DNA of 64,000 nucleotides from Stieleria sp. JC731 (GTDB lineage Bacteria > Planctomycetota > Planctomycetia > Pirellulales > Pirellulaceae): NCBI RefSeq assembly GCF_020966635.1, contig NZ_JAJKFQ010000001.1, forward strand, positions 1,240,001 through 1,304,000, given 5' to 3'. The notes below the pieces were generated by a model, which searched no databases, was not told the DNA's origin, and saw only the letters and a program-made list of their open reading frames with translations. Shown here piece after piece: positions 18,783 to 27,362 of the stretch. Within the stretch, counting starts at the first letter, position 1; every line of letters begins with the position of its first letter. The position numbers were made by a program, and so were the translations under genes.

Positions 18783-19460
18783 AGGGTCGCTTAGCCCATT
18801 TTCGCTGAAACCTTTCAGACGCAACAAACATGCGTCACAGCTGCCGCAAGGGACACCGCCTTCACCGGGATCGTAACAAGAGAGTGTCATGGAGTAATCG
18901 ACACCCAATTGCAAGCCTTTGGCAATGATCTGTGCTTTGGTAAGGTCGATCAGCGGCGTGTGGATCGTAAGCGATTTTCCTTCGACACCAGCCTTGGTTG
19001 CAAGGTTGGCCATCTTGGAAAAGGCGTCAATGTATTCCGGTCGACAGTCAGGGTAGCCGCTGTAGTCAAGCGCATTGACCCCGATGAAGATATCCAGCGA
19101 ACCGATCGTTTCCGCCATCGCCAACGCGAGTGATAGGAAAACGGTGTTTCGTGCGGGGACGTAGGTGACAGGTATCTCGCTTCCGATTTGGTCGACCGAT
19201 TCTGACTTGGGAACGGTGATCGATTGGTCGGTTAGCGCCGAACCGCCAAACTGCGATAGGTTGATGTCGACGATATGATGCGAAACGACAGAGAATTGTT
19301 CGGCGAGTCGCTGAGCACGTTCCAGTTCATATTCATGTCGTTGTCCATACCGATAGCTGATCGCGTGGACCGCAAAACCGGCATCGTTTGCGATCGCTAG
19401 ACAGGTCGCACTATCGAGTCCACCGGAAAGTAAAACGACGGCAGGGCGTTGTTCGCTCAC
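18768..19460 (-). CDS. queC: 7-cyano-7-deazaguanine synthase
   Basis: 230 residues from the GTG at 19460, which overlaps the upstream gene's stop as GTGA. A TTG at 19472 would add four residues. The ATP-pyrophosphatase P-loop [15 protein letters not shown] is at the N-terminus and the C-terminal zinc site is [20 protein letters not shown], with four cysteines. QueC converts 7-carboxy-7-deazaguanine to preQ0 in queuosine biosynthesis. No other queuosine genes are nearby. The 4-bp overlap with the HD exoribonuclease gene suggests coupled translation of two functionally distinct products. Confidence 0.95.
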   Translation of the reverse strand: MSEQRPAVVLLSGGLDSATCLAIANDAGFAVHAISYRYGQRHEYELERAQRLAEQFSVVSHHIVDINLSQFGGSALTDQSITVPKSESVDQIGSEIPVTYVPARNTVFLSLALAMAETIGSLDIFIGVNALDYSGYPDCRPEYIDAFSKMANLATKAGVEGKSLTIHTPLIDLTKAQIIAKGLQLGVDYSMTLSCYDPGEGGVPCGSCDACLLRLKGFSENGLSDPSLSS

Positions 19461-20419
19461 TGTTTCTTCCAAAGCTTTCGGCCAATCGAAGGGTGATAGT
19501 TTGTCCAGTTTTCGCTGTTCGTTAAATCGGATTCGATCAAACTGGTGAAGGAAGTGATCTTGGCATCCATGTTGTCCAAATGATGCAACGTGATCGCTTC
19601 CAAGGTCGCTGGCAATCGAGGGCTGCCGTATTCCAGTTGGCCGTGATGTGAAACGATGAGGTGTTCCAGTTGCATCTTTAGATCGCTAGGGAACTCCTGT
19701 TCGGATTCCTGTTCATACCGGCGAATCGCAGCGTCCAGCATCTGAACCCCAATCACGATGTGTCCGACCAATTGACCCCGATCGGTATAGGTCAGTTCGC
19801 CGCTGGCGGAGATCTCTTCGATCTTTCCGAGGTCGTGCAGGAACGCGCCAAAGGTCAATAGATCAGTATCAACACGCGGGTAGCGAGGGCCCACGAACTG
19901 GCACAACTGCATCAAGTCGAGGGTATGGCGAAGCAGTCCGCCGGGATACGCATGGTGATTGGAAACCGCAGCGGTGGCCGTTTTTAAACGCGAGACGAAG
20001 TTGTCATCCGCCAGCCATGATTGCCCTAGACCGCGGAGGAAAACGTCGTGCATTCCGTCGATCAGCTGTCGCAGATCGTCGATCGCATTGTCGGAAGCGG
20101 CGGCGTCGAATTGTTCGAAATCCTCCAAGTCAACATCTTGTTCGGTCAGCGATTCGATGTCGCTGAGAATGACTTGCAAGGCACCTTGGTGGACTTGTGT
20201 ACGGCCACGTCCGCGAATGTACCCGCCGCGTTCGAGTTGTTCGTAGTCCGAGTCATCGACGTTCCACATCATGGCAATGATGCTTCCGGAACGGTCGGCG
20301 AGTTTTAGCAACAGGTATTTGCCGCCTTGCCGATTCACACGCAGCTGTTTGTCGGCCAAGCGAAAGTCTTGGTCGATCGAAAATCCGTCGGTCAGTTCAT
20401 TGATGGGCGTACGCGTCAC
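19457..20419 (-). CDS. HD-domain 3'-5' exoribonuclease, YhaM type
   Basis: 320 residues from a GTG start. An N-terminal OB-fold nucleic-acid-binding domain (about residues 15-95: [20 protein letters not shown]) is followed by an HD domain with the metal motif [10 protein letters not shown] near residue 190 and [15 protein letters not shown] near 255. This is the YhaM arrangement, an exoribonuclease with some DNA activity. The length matches the family. It is upstream of and overlaps queC, so both are probably on one transcript. Confidence 0.88.
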   Translation of the reverse strand: MTRTPINELTDGFSIDQDFRLADKQLRVNRQGGKYLLLKLADRSGSIIAMMWNVDDSDYEQLERGGYIRGRGRTQVHQGALQVILSDIESLTEQDVDLEDFEQFDAAASDNAIDDLRQLIDGMHDVFLRGLGQSWLADDNFVSRLKTATAAVSNHHAYPGGLLRHTLDLMQLCQFVGPRYPRVDTDLLTFGAFLHDLGKIEEISASGELTYTDRGQLVGHIVIGVQMLDAAIRRYEQESEQEFPSDLKMQLEHLIVSHHGQLEYGSPRLPATLEAITLHHLDNMDAKITSFTSLIESDLTNSENWTNYHPSIGRKLWKKQ

Positions 20420-20476
20420 GGTGCGATCTTTGGTTTCGACGAGAGGTACGAATTCATACGAACGGCTTGAGAAAAA

Positions 20477-20614
20477 TCACTTCAGATCATCCGGCTTCCG
20501 GAGCGACCTTTGGGGGACCGTGGATACCAGTCCGCCTTCAACGTAGGCGTCGCGGCGGGTGTTGGAGTTGACGATCCGAGTGAATTTTACTGGCACGTTC
20601 GGCCGGTCATTCAC
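20477..20614 (-). CDS. Possible small protein upstream of the YhaM-like gene
   Basis: A reading frame on the same strand as, and 57 bp upstream of, the exoribonuclease gene. From the GTG at 20614 it encodes 45 residues (beginning VNDRPNVPVKFTRIV and ending SLRKPDDLK). The frame stays open upstream to about 20700, so CTG at 20638 or ATT at 20644 are also possible starts. Third codon positions are strongly G/C, as in neighbouring genes, and the composition is ordinary rather than the Arg-rich pattern typical of shadow frames. No family was recognised. Confidence 0.4.
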   Translation of the reverse strand: MNDRPNVPVKFTRIVNSNTRRDAYVEGGLVSTVPQRSLRKPDDLK

Positions 20615-20644
20615 AGCATCCCGGCAAATCGCGTCCAGGTCAAT

Positions 20645-20903
20645 TGACCTTCGGCCGGGCGATCGCCAGGGACGCGATTGTGGCGTTGCAGATCACGGCG
20701 TTGTTAATCGACTGCTTTCTGTTTCACCGAAGTCCGCAGTTGCCTCAGACCGCAAATCTTACTGCTGCGAAGATTCTTGGGGCTTCTGCGCAAAACCTTG
20801 GTCCGGATGCACCTCGCGAGGCGAGTTTGTGGACGGCTCAATTAAGGGGCAATCTGAATGCCAAGGGCTACGTTCGGGTTTTCCGATGGCTATAATAGGC
20901 GAT
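20645..20903. other. Gap between divergent genes
   Basis: No supported gene was seen. The + frame of the downstream gene is open back to 20559, but the codons have no recognisable domain. A perfect TATAAT lies at 20891-20896, only 8 bases before the ATG at 20904. Confidence 0.35.
20891..20896 (+). promoter_or_regulatory. -10-like TATAAT just before the start codon
   Basis: TATAAT ends 7 bases before the ATG at 20904. A start site about 7 bases downstream of a -10 box would fall at the start codon itself, giving a leaderless transcript, and no Shine-Dalgarno sequence is seen between them. No good -35 box is present at 16-18 bp spacing, so the call is tentative. Confidence 0.35.
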
Positions 20904-21620
20904 ATGTCGAGCCAGACTTCTTCAATTCCAGCGGCGCGAAGCAGCGTCAACTTAATCCGATCAAGCCACAGTTGGACGGAAGCGGAAAGCGCTGCAGGTT
21001 TTGTGCTGCGCTATCTAACACCGATGCGCCGATTGTTGATCAAGTCGCTCGGTTCTGAGCAAGAGGCGGACTTGGCATTAAAGATCCTTTTGACGCATCT
21101 CGTTTCGGCTGGGTTCGGCGAGCATCGCAAAGGACGGCTGCGAGACTATTTGGCGAAGGCTGTTCGCTCCTGTGCGAAGGCACGCCTAAGCGAAGTCGGT
21201 GGACTGACAGAAGACGAGATGAAGGAACGCTGTGCGTTGCTGGTTCCGGATTCGAAGATCTGGCTGATGCTGTGGCGGGACTGTCTGTTGGACCGCGCTT
21301 GGCGAGCCTTGGAACGTCTGCAGCACCAGGATCGCTCACGACCGCTATATACGATCCTTTGGAATTCCACCGTGAATTCTAAGATCACTCCGGATGAATT
21401 GGCGAGCTTGGCCGAAGCAAAGACCGGAGTTCTTCCTGATCAAAAACAGCTGCAGCAGTTAAAGCTCGATGCCAAAGCTTCCTTCGCCCAGCTGCTGGCC
21501 GATGAGGTTGTCGAAACGCTGGAGCGTGCGGACAAGGTTTCTGTGAAGAATGAAATCAATAAGCTCGGTATCGGCTCGGCCTTTCATGGTCTGACCGTCG
21601 AAGCCAAAGAGCCGGTCTAA
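20904..21620 (+). CDS. Sigma-70-like protein (divergent, planctomycete type)
   Basis: 238 residues from the ATG at 20904. The layout matches planctomycete ECF-like proteins. A region-2-like helix pair (AAGFVLRYLTPMRRLLIKSL, SEQEADLALKILLTHLV) comes first, then the GRLRDYLAKAVRSCAKARL segment in the place of the -10-binding helix. A WRDCLLDRAWRALERLQ helix follows, and then an ELASLAEAKTG segment where region 4 would sit. The usual acidic DVVQEVF-type motif and a clear helix-turn-helix are weak. It may be a true sigma factor, or a protein that uses the fold without promoter recognition. It stands alone between divergent queC/yhaM and the cytochrome gene. Confidence 0.6.
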   Translation: MSSQTSSIPAARSSVNLIRSSHSWTEAESAAGFVLRYLTPMRRLLIKSLGSEQEADLALKILLTHLVSAGFGEHRKGRLRDYLAKAVRSCAKARLSEVGGLTEDEMKERCALLVPDSKIWLMLWRDCLLDRAWRALERLQHQDRSRPLYTILWNSTVNSKITPDELASLAEAKTGVLPDQKQLQQLKLDAKASFAQLLADEVVETLERADKVSVKNEINKLGIGSAFHGLTVEAKEPV

Positions 21621-22047
21621 CTTGTTTAGTCGGCTTCAGTTCTCGATCGACATTTCCGCACGGTTGGATTGTTAATCTTTTACCATCCGATTGAGATCAA
21701 CAATCAATGGCCGATCGGTCCGAAAGACCGTGTTTTTGGACCCGAAATCGATGGACCTCACGTTCTCTATTGGATCAACTGTGTCATAATGGTCAGACGA
21801 TCCTATCAGAGATAGTCAAAGGTCATTTGTTGCAAAACGCTTGGCTTCGATTGGCGTTTTCGGTCGATCAAGTGAAAGCGAGCGGTCCCGTTGAAGATTT
21901 CTTGATGGTCGTGCCGGGTTAACGGTCCCACCTTTCCATCACGCAAAGACAACTTTGCTCCCGCCTCCTTTATCTTGTTCCGAGGGTTCCACGCATCCCG
22001 AATCTGTCTTCGTAGACACATGTGGTGCCCATCGTCGGAGTTCAATC
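21621..22047. other. Intergenic region with an inverted repeat
   Basis: ATTGTTAATCT at 21668-21678 and AGATCAACAAT at 21694-21704 form an 11-bp inverted repeat with one mismatch and a 15-base spacer. It could be a weak terminator for the sigma-like gene or an operator for the cytochrome gene. A 71-codon frame at 21707-21922 has no recognisable features and is not called. Confidence 0.35.
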
Positions 22048-23127
22048 ATGTTTGCAAATCAATTATCAAAATCTGTCGCTAGCCATTCGATTCGCTATGT
22101 GGTCGGTTGCATGGTCGCGTGCATCAGTGTGACGCTGTGCTCTTCATCCGTCGTCGGGCAAGATCGTGTGCCGCTGGATGACGAAGGGCATGTGATCAAC
22201 TTTGATCGCGATATTCGTCCGATCTTTGTTTCGCGTTGTTTCGAATGTCACAACGTGGATGAAGCCAAAGCGGATTTCCGAATCGACGACCCCGAGTCAG
22301 TGCTCGGATATTTGGAGCCCGGTGATGCCGAATCGAGCACCATCTATGCCGACTACATGTTGTCCGATGATCCTGACATGATGATGCCGCCACCGTCAAA
22401 AGGCGGACCTTTGTTGCCTGCGGAATTGGCGATGATTCGCGTCTGGATCAATGAAGGCGCAAATTGGCCCGAAGGCGTGATCGTTTCGGCAACACCACTG
22501 GAAGAAATGTTGGAAACCGATCTGCAGGCTCCGGTCGATGGGGATGAAGCTGCGAAATCCATCGTCGAACGTGTTTGGGCATTTCAAGGATTTTTTCACC
22601 CGGCGACCGTTCACTTTCCAATCGCTCTGTTCTTGCTAGGCGGATTCTTTGTCGTTGTGGGATGGAAGTGGCCGGCTGTCGGAACCCAGATCCCATTGGC
22701 CTGTCTGTTGATCGGGTCGCTTACCGCGATCGCTTCGACTGCGATGGGCTGGTCATTTGCCGTCGAAGAAGGCTATGGATCGTGGACCAAGGTGGATTTT
22801 GATAGTGAGGTCTTCTGGCATCGCTGGAGTGGCGTTATCGTGACGGTGTTGTCGGTCGTATTTGCGTTGATCGCATTGGCTGGCGTTCGCAAACAAGATC
22901 CATCAAAAGCCAAGGTGTGGAAATCGGGGCTGTTGCTGATTGCCGTGTTGGTTGGCTTGGTCGGCCACCAGGGTGGCGAGCTAAGCTACGGCAAAGATTT
23001 CTATCCCAAAGCGTTCCGGATTTTGTTCGGTGCAACGACAGCTGATGTGGCCGAACCGGAAGCAGCGGATTCAAGCGAAGCGGAAGAAGAGGCTTCGCAG
23101 ACCGATACTGATGGCAACGAAGCTTGA
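22048..23127 (+). CDS. Planctomycete cytochrome c (PSCyt1-like) fused to DUF2231 membrane domain
   Basis: 359 residues from the ATG at 22048. A signal or anchor segment (about residues 12-40) precedes a planctomycete-type cytochrome domain with the heme site CFECH and DPDMMMPPPSKGGPLL, the latter supplying the distal Met region. From about residue 175 a DUF2231-type membrane domain follows: FFHPATVHFPIALFLLGGFF, then three more helices, ending LVGHQGGELSYG. The C-terminus is acidic. The His residues in FHP and GHQGG are the conserved DUF2231 positions, so the domain may bind heme. Role in electron transfer is inferred. A planctomycete cytochrome usually partners DUF1549/1553 proteins, which are absent here. 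Confidence 0.88.
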   Translation: MFANQLSKSVASHSIRYVVGCMVACISVTLCSSSVVGQDRVPLDDEGHVINFDRDIRPIFVSRCFECHNVDEAKADFRIDDPESVLGYLEPGDAESSTIYADYMLSDDPDMMMPPPSKGGPLLPAELAMIRVWINEGANWPEGVIVSATPLEEMLETDLQAPVDGDEAAKSIVERVWAFQGFFHPATVHFPIALFLLGGFFVVVGWKWPAVGTQIPLACLLIGSLTAIASTAMGWSFAVEEGYGSWTKVDFDSEVFWHRWSGVIVTVLSVVFALIALAGVRKQDPSKAKVWKSGLLLIAVLVGLVGHQGGELSYGKDFYPKAFRILFGATTADVAEPEAADSSEAEEEASQTDTDGNEA

Positions 23128-23195
23128 TTTTGATTTGGGACTAGCAACGATCGAAGGGCGATTGGCAGTGGATTTCGAGCGCCCTGGGTCGGAAA

Positions 23196-25580
23196 ATGAC
23201 AGTGCAGGGGAACCGCGTGCCTAAGAGCGATAAAGAGAAGGTGTCTGGTGAAAAGTCTGCTGCTGACAAGCAATCCGCAGACACGGCGCCCGTCAGCAAA
23301 CGCCGAAGCGGTTCCGGTTCAAAGTCATCTCAGCAGCCCTCGTCCGATCACGCAACCAAAAAAGTGTCGGCGGGAAAGCCCAGTGCAAATGAAAAGCACA
23401 GTGCAAATGAAGCGTTGCCGAGTGAACCATTGCCGAGTGACCGATTTCTAAATCGGGAGCTGACTTGGCTGGCATTCAACGAACGTGTTTTGGCACAGGC
23501 GGCAAACGAGTCGCTACCCATTTTGGAGCGGGGAAAGTTCCTTGCGATCACCAGTTCGAACTTGGATGAGTTCATGATGGTGCGAGTGGGAGGGTTGAAG
23601 ATTCTCCACAAACGGAACCCAGGTTTCCGTGACCCGGCCGGAATGGTCGCGACAGAGCAATTGCAAGCTGTCGCACGTAAAGGACACGAAATCGTTTCAC
23701 GCCAGTACGAGCTTTTGCGTGAAGCCGTGCTTCCCAAAATGGAATCTGCTGGGATACACCAGGTCGATCTGGAGCGTGAGGGCGAGACTGCCTTTCATGC
23801 GGCGCTCAATCGATTCCAAGATGATGTCTTTCCGGTTCTTTCGCCACAGGCGGTGACGTTGGAGCGTTTTCCGCTTCTTCCAGGGCTAGGCCTGAACGTG
23901 TTGGTCCGGCTGACGAAAGACACTAAATCACGCCTGGGGGCGGCCAACGTCCGCCAAGCGAATGCAGACGATCAAGATGACGCTAGTCAGACATCGGAAT
24001 ATGCATTGATTCCGATTGGCAAGGCGTTGCCGCGTGTGATGTCGATCGCTGGGGATAGCCGCCACGGATATATCTTGCTCGAAAATTTGGTCTCGCACTT
24101 TGTCGGCGATTTCTTTCCCGGTCGTCAGGTTGAAGAGTGCTTTGCATTTCGCCTGACCCGTAACGCTGATATCGAGCTGCGTGAAGATGAAGCCAGCGAC
24201 TTGCTCGGCGGCATGGAAGAAGTGCTCGAAAACCGGCGCTATTCACGTCCTGTCCGATTGGAATATTGGTCAACGGCCAGCGATGACGCGGTCGAGTTCC
24301 TGCGAAAGGCGCACGACCTGCATCCGGAGGATCTTTATCCGGTCGACGGGCCAGTGGACTTAAGTTTTCTATTTGCCCTGCATGGGATCGAAGGTTTCGA
24401 TCATTTGCGGGACGAACCTTGGCCGGCTAAACCGCACCCTCGGATCGATCCTGAAGAAACGATGTTTTCGACGATCGCCGAAGGTGACCTGTTGATGGTC
24501 CATCCCTATGAGCGATTTGATTCGGTTGTTCGTTTGATAGAAGAAGCCGCAGTCGACCCTGACGTCTTGGCGATCAAGCAAGTCCTTTATCGGACCAGTA
24601 AGAACAGTCCCGTCGTCGCAGCTTTGGAAAGGGCTGCCGAACGCGGCAAATATGTGACCGCGATTGTCGAGTTAAAAGCTCGATTCGACGAAGCCCGGAA
24701 TATCGAATGGGCACGGGAAATGGAACGTGCCGGCGTCCAAGTTATCTATGGGATTCATGGACTAAAAACCCACGCGAAGATTTGCATTATCGTTCGTCGC
24801 GAACAGACCGGTGTGGTGCGATACATGCACTTTGGTACTGGCAACTACAACGAAGTTACCTCGAAGCTGTACGGCGATATTTCGCTGCTGACTTGCGATG
24901 AAGTGTTCGGGCAGGACGCGACGACGTTCTTCAACGCGGTCACCGGGGCCAGCCAACCTCGCGCAATGGAAGAGCTTGCTGCCGCGCCGACCGGCATTCG
25001 CAAACGCATCATGGATCTGATCGATGGCGAAACGAATCGCTGCTTGCAAGGCGGTCGTGGCAAGATCGTGGCTAAGTTAAACGCCCTGGTGGACACCCAG
25101 GTGATCGATTCACTGTATCGTGCCAGTCTCGCTGGGGTCGAAATCCGGCTGAATGTCCGCGGCCAGTGTTGTCTGCGTCCCGGCGTCAAAGGGCTTAGCG
25201 AAACCATCAAAGTCGTCTCGATCGTGGACCGCTTTTTAGAGCACGCCAGGATCATGATGTTCTACCAAGGCGGCGACGAAAAGCTGTTCATCAGCAGTGC
25301 CGATTGGATGCCACGGAACTTGGATCGCCGCGTCGAATTGCTCGTCCCTGTTGCTGACGCGGCTTGCAGCGAGCGGCTAAAAGATGTTCTGAAGGCTTAC
25401 TTTCAGGACAACACCAACGCTTGGCAGATGAAACCCGATGGTGAGTACGAGCTCACCAAGCCTGGCAAGCATGCGGAATTTCGCTCGCAACGAGTTCTGT
25501 ACGAAGAGGTTGTCGAGCAGTGGCAGAAAGCTGATGCGAACCGCCGCACGACGTTCCGGCCGATTCGAGCCGGGGAATAA
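23196..25580 (+). CDS. ppk1: Polyphosphate kinase 1
   Basis: 794 residues. PPK1 reversibly moves the terminal phosphate of ATP onto polyphosphate. The catalytic histidine region KTHAKICIIVRREQ followed by HFGTGNYNEVTSKLYGD, and the second conserved histidine in DRFLEHARIMMF, are intact. The N-terminal ~75 residues are a low-complexity Lys/Ser/Glu linker with short repeats (SANEKHSANEA, PSEPLPSD), after which the family begins at FLNRELTWLAFNERVLAQA. The start could also be the GTG at 23217. The gene is isolated, with no ppx nearby, and ends in a hairpin before convergent purB. Confidence 0.96.
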   Translation: MTVQGNRVPKSDKEKVSGEKSAADKQSADTAPVSKRRSGSGSKSSQQPSSDHATKKVSAGKPSANEKHSANEALPSEPLPSDRFLNRELTWLAFNERVLAQAANESLPILERGKFLAITSSNLDEFMMVRVGGLKILHKRNPGFRDPAGMVATEQLQAVARKGHEIVSRQYELLREAVLPKMESAGIHQVDLEREGETAFHAALNRFQDDVFPVLSPQAVTLERFPLLPGLGLNVLVRLTKDTKSRLGAANVRQANADDQDDASQTSEYALIPIGKALPRVMSIAGDSRHGYILLENLVSHFVGDFFPGRQVEECFAFRLTRNADIELREDEASDLLGGMEEVLENRRYSRPVRLEYWSTASDDAVEFLRKAHDLHPEDLYPVDGPVDLSFLFALHGIEGFDHLRDEPWPAKPHPRIDPEETMFSTIAEGDLLMVHPYERFDSVVRLIEEAAVDPDVLAIKQVLYRTSKNSPVVAALERAAERGKYVTAIVELKARFDEARNIEWAREMERAGVQVIYGIHGLKTHAKICIIVRREQTGVVRYMHFGTGNYNEVTSKLYGDISLLTCDEVFGQDATTFFNAVTGASQPRAMEELAAAPTGIRKRIMDLIDGETNRCLQGGRGKIVAKLNALVDTQVIDSLYRASLAGVEIRLNVRGQCCLRPGVKGLSETIKVVSIVDRFLEHARIMMFYQGGDEKLFISSADWMPRNLDRRVELLVPVADAACSERLKDVLKAYFQDNTNAWQMKPDGEYELTKPGKHAEFRSQRVLYEEVVEQWQKADANRRTTFRPIRAGE

Positions 25581-25590
25581 GTCGCCCTCT

Positions 25591-25632
25591 ACTCCGCGGC
25601 AATAGCGGTGTAGAGCGCTACTGCCACGGAGT
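25591..25632. terminator. Hairpin between convergent ppk1 and purB
   Basis: Arms 25591-25607 (actccgcggcaatagcg) and 25616-25632 (cgctactgccacggagt) pair at 15 of 17 positions with an 8-base loop. It lies exactly between two convergent stop codons and could serve both strands, but has no T-tract. Confidence 0.6.
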
Positions 25633-25665
25633 GTGTAAGGAGACAATGCGAACGCAACCAGTCCG

Positions 25666-27114
25666 TTAGACCGTTACTTCCACGCTAAGCGAATCGGTTT
25701 CCGCGTAGCGTTTGCGAATCGGTTCGATTTGTTCGGCAATGAACTCGTCGACTTGTTCGGGAGCACGTCCGACAAAATCAAGCGGGTTGATATCGGTATT
25801 GAATTCGACCGCCGAAAATGCTGGGTCGCTTTTCAATCGATCAATCATGTCGTTTGACAGGCCTTCCGCGTTGACTCGTTCTGCAACCGCTCGGCTGTGA
25901 ACGCGAATCCGCTCGTGCAAATCTTGGCGATCGCCACCCGCTTCGACTGCCCGCATCATGATGTTTTCGGTTTCCATGTAGGGCAGTTCCTTCGCCAGGT
26001 TGTGTGCAACCGTTTTGGGATAGACGACAAATCCGCTGGCGATGTTTTGCATCAATACCAACGACGCATCGATCGCCAAGAAGGCTTGGGGGATCACCAG
26101 GCGGCGGTTTGCACTGTCGTCGAGAGTGCGTTCCATCCACTGAGTCGCTGCGGTCATCGCGGGACTGCTCTGCAAGCTGATCACGTAACGCGTCAGGGCA
26201 CAGATGCGTTCACTTCGCATCGGGTTCCGCTTGTATGGCATCGCGGATGATCCGATTTGATGCTTTTCAATTGGTTCTTCGACTTCTTTGCGGCTAGCCA
26301 GCAATCGGACATCGGTCGCAATCTTGTGCAAGCTTTGTGCGATACCACTGAGAGCATCCAGCAGTTGCGCGTCGACTTTTCGTGGGTAGGTCTGGCCGGT
26401 GACGGAGTAAACCTGCTCAAAGCCCATCTTTTCGGCGACGCGGCGTTCGAGTTTTCGCACTTTGTCGTGGTCGCCACCGAATAGCTGCAAGAAACTGGCC
26501 TGGGTTCCCGTGGTCCCTTTCGCGCTGCGTGCGCAGAGCGTGTTGAGCCGATGTTCGACCTCTTGCAGATCGAGGACTAGGTCGTAGGTCCAGAGGCAGC
26601 AACGCTTTCCGACAGTGGTCGGTTGTGCAGGTTGCAGGTGGGTGAACCCGAGGCAGGGCAGGGCACGCTGCTGGGCCGCAAAGTTGGCCATCGCGTCAAT
26701 GGTGGCGGCGAGCCGTCGCGCAACCAATTGGAGTGCGTCGCGGATCAAAATGACATCAGCATTGTCAGTGATGAAGCAGCTGGTTGCTCCCAGGTGAATA
26801 ATTCCCTTGGCGTTCGGGCACTGGTCTCCATAGGCTTCGACATGGGCCATGACGTCATGGCGGCGGATTCGCTCGTACTCCTTCGCGACATCGAGATTTA
26901 ATTCGGTGCGAAATTTGCGGAGCTCGTCCAGTTGCTTGTCGCTGATGTCGATTCCCAGTTCTTGTTCGCTTTCAGCGAGCGCGATCCACATGTCTCGCCA
27001 AGTGCGAAACCGCCGCTGAGGCCCCCAGAGGGTAGCCATTTCACGAGAGGCATAACGCTCGATCAGAGGGTTTTGGTAGGGGGTGTCAGCAGATGGCGAG
27101 GCAGTTTGGGTCAT
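25666..27114 (-). CDS. purB: Adenylosuccinate lyase
   Basis: 482 residues. It cleaves SAICAR and adenylosuccinate in purine synthesis. The fumarase-superfamily signature [15 protein letters not shown] is intact, with [12 protein letters not shown] and [15 protein letters not shown] before it and TLDDSANRR after it. Motifs such as [21 protein letters not shown] and [14 protein letters not shown] are those of the long animal-type ADSL, and they are unlike the shorter E. coli or Bacillus PurB. No other purine genes are adjacent. Confidence 0.95.
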   Translation of the reverse strand: MTQTASPSADTPYQNPLIERYASREMATLWGPQRRFRTWRDMWIALAESEQELGIDISDKQLDELRKFRTELNLDVAKEYERIRRHDVMAHVEAYGDQCPNAKGIIHLGATSCFITDNADVILIRDALQLVARRLAATIDAMANFAAQQRALPCLGFTHLQPAQPTTVGKRCCLWTYDLVLDLQEVEHRLNTLCARSAKGTTGTQASFLQLFGGDHDKVRKLERRVAEKMGFEQVYSVTGQTYPRKVDAQLLDALSGIAQSLHKIATDVRLLASRKEVEEPIEKHQIGSSAMPYKRNPMRSERICALTRYVISLQSSPAMTAATQWMERTLDDSANRRLVIPQAFLAIDASLVLMQNIASGFVVYPKTVAHNLAKELPYMETENIMMRAVEAGGDRQDLHERIRVHSRAVAERVNAEGLSNDMIDRLKSDPAFSAVEFNTDINPLDFVGRAPEQVDEFIAEQIEPIRKRYAETDSLSVEVTV

Positions 27115-27362
27115 TTTGGAGAATTGCGGAGTGTCAGAATTTACGGCGTTTCGCGGTTAAATTGAGTTCGATAACATACTGTTGTTCCCAAGACTGGCAA
27201 ATCGCCAATCCAAGCATTCGATGCGGACCGATGCAGACGGATTGGCCTAGTCATCGGGGAATGACGATAGCGTGGTAGCAATTGCGAAGAATTCCCGCAG
27301 AAACACTTTTTTCCCGAGGTTCCTTCCACCACGCGAGGCGGAAATTGCCGAAAGACAACGAT

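Noticed and set aside
20559..20903. Longer start for the sigma-like gene
   Set aside because: The added 115 codons have no sigma similarity and overlap the possible small gene on the other strand. The ATG at 20904 fits the family length.
21707..21922. 71-codon frame upstream of the cytochrome gene
   Set aside because: Its composition is unremarkable, it has no known motif, and it lies over an inverted repeat and probable regulatory region.
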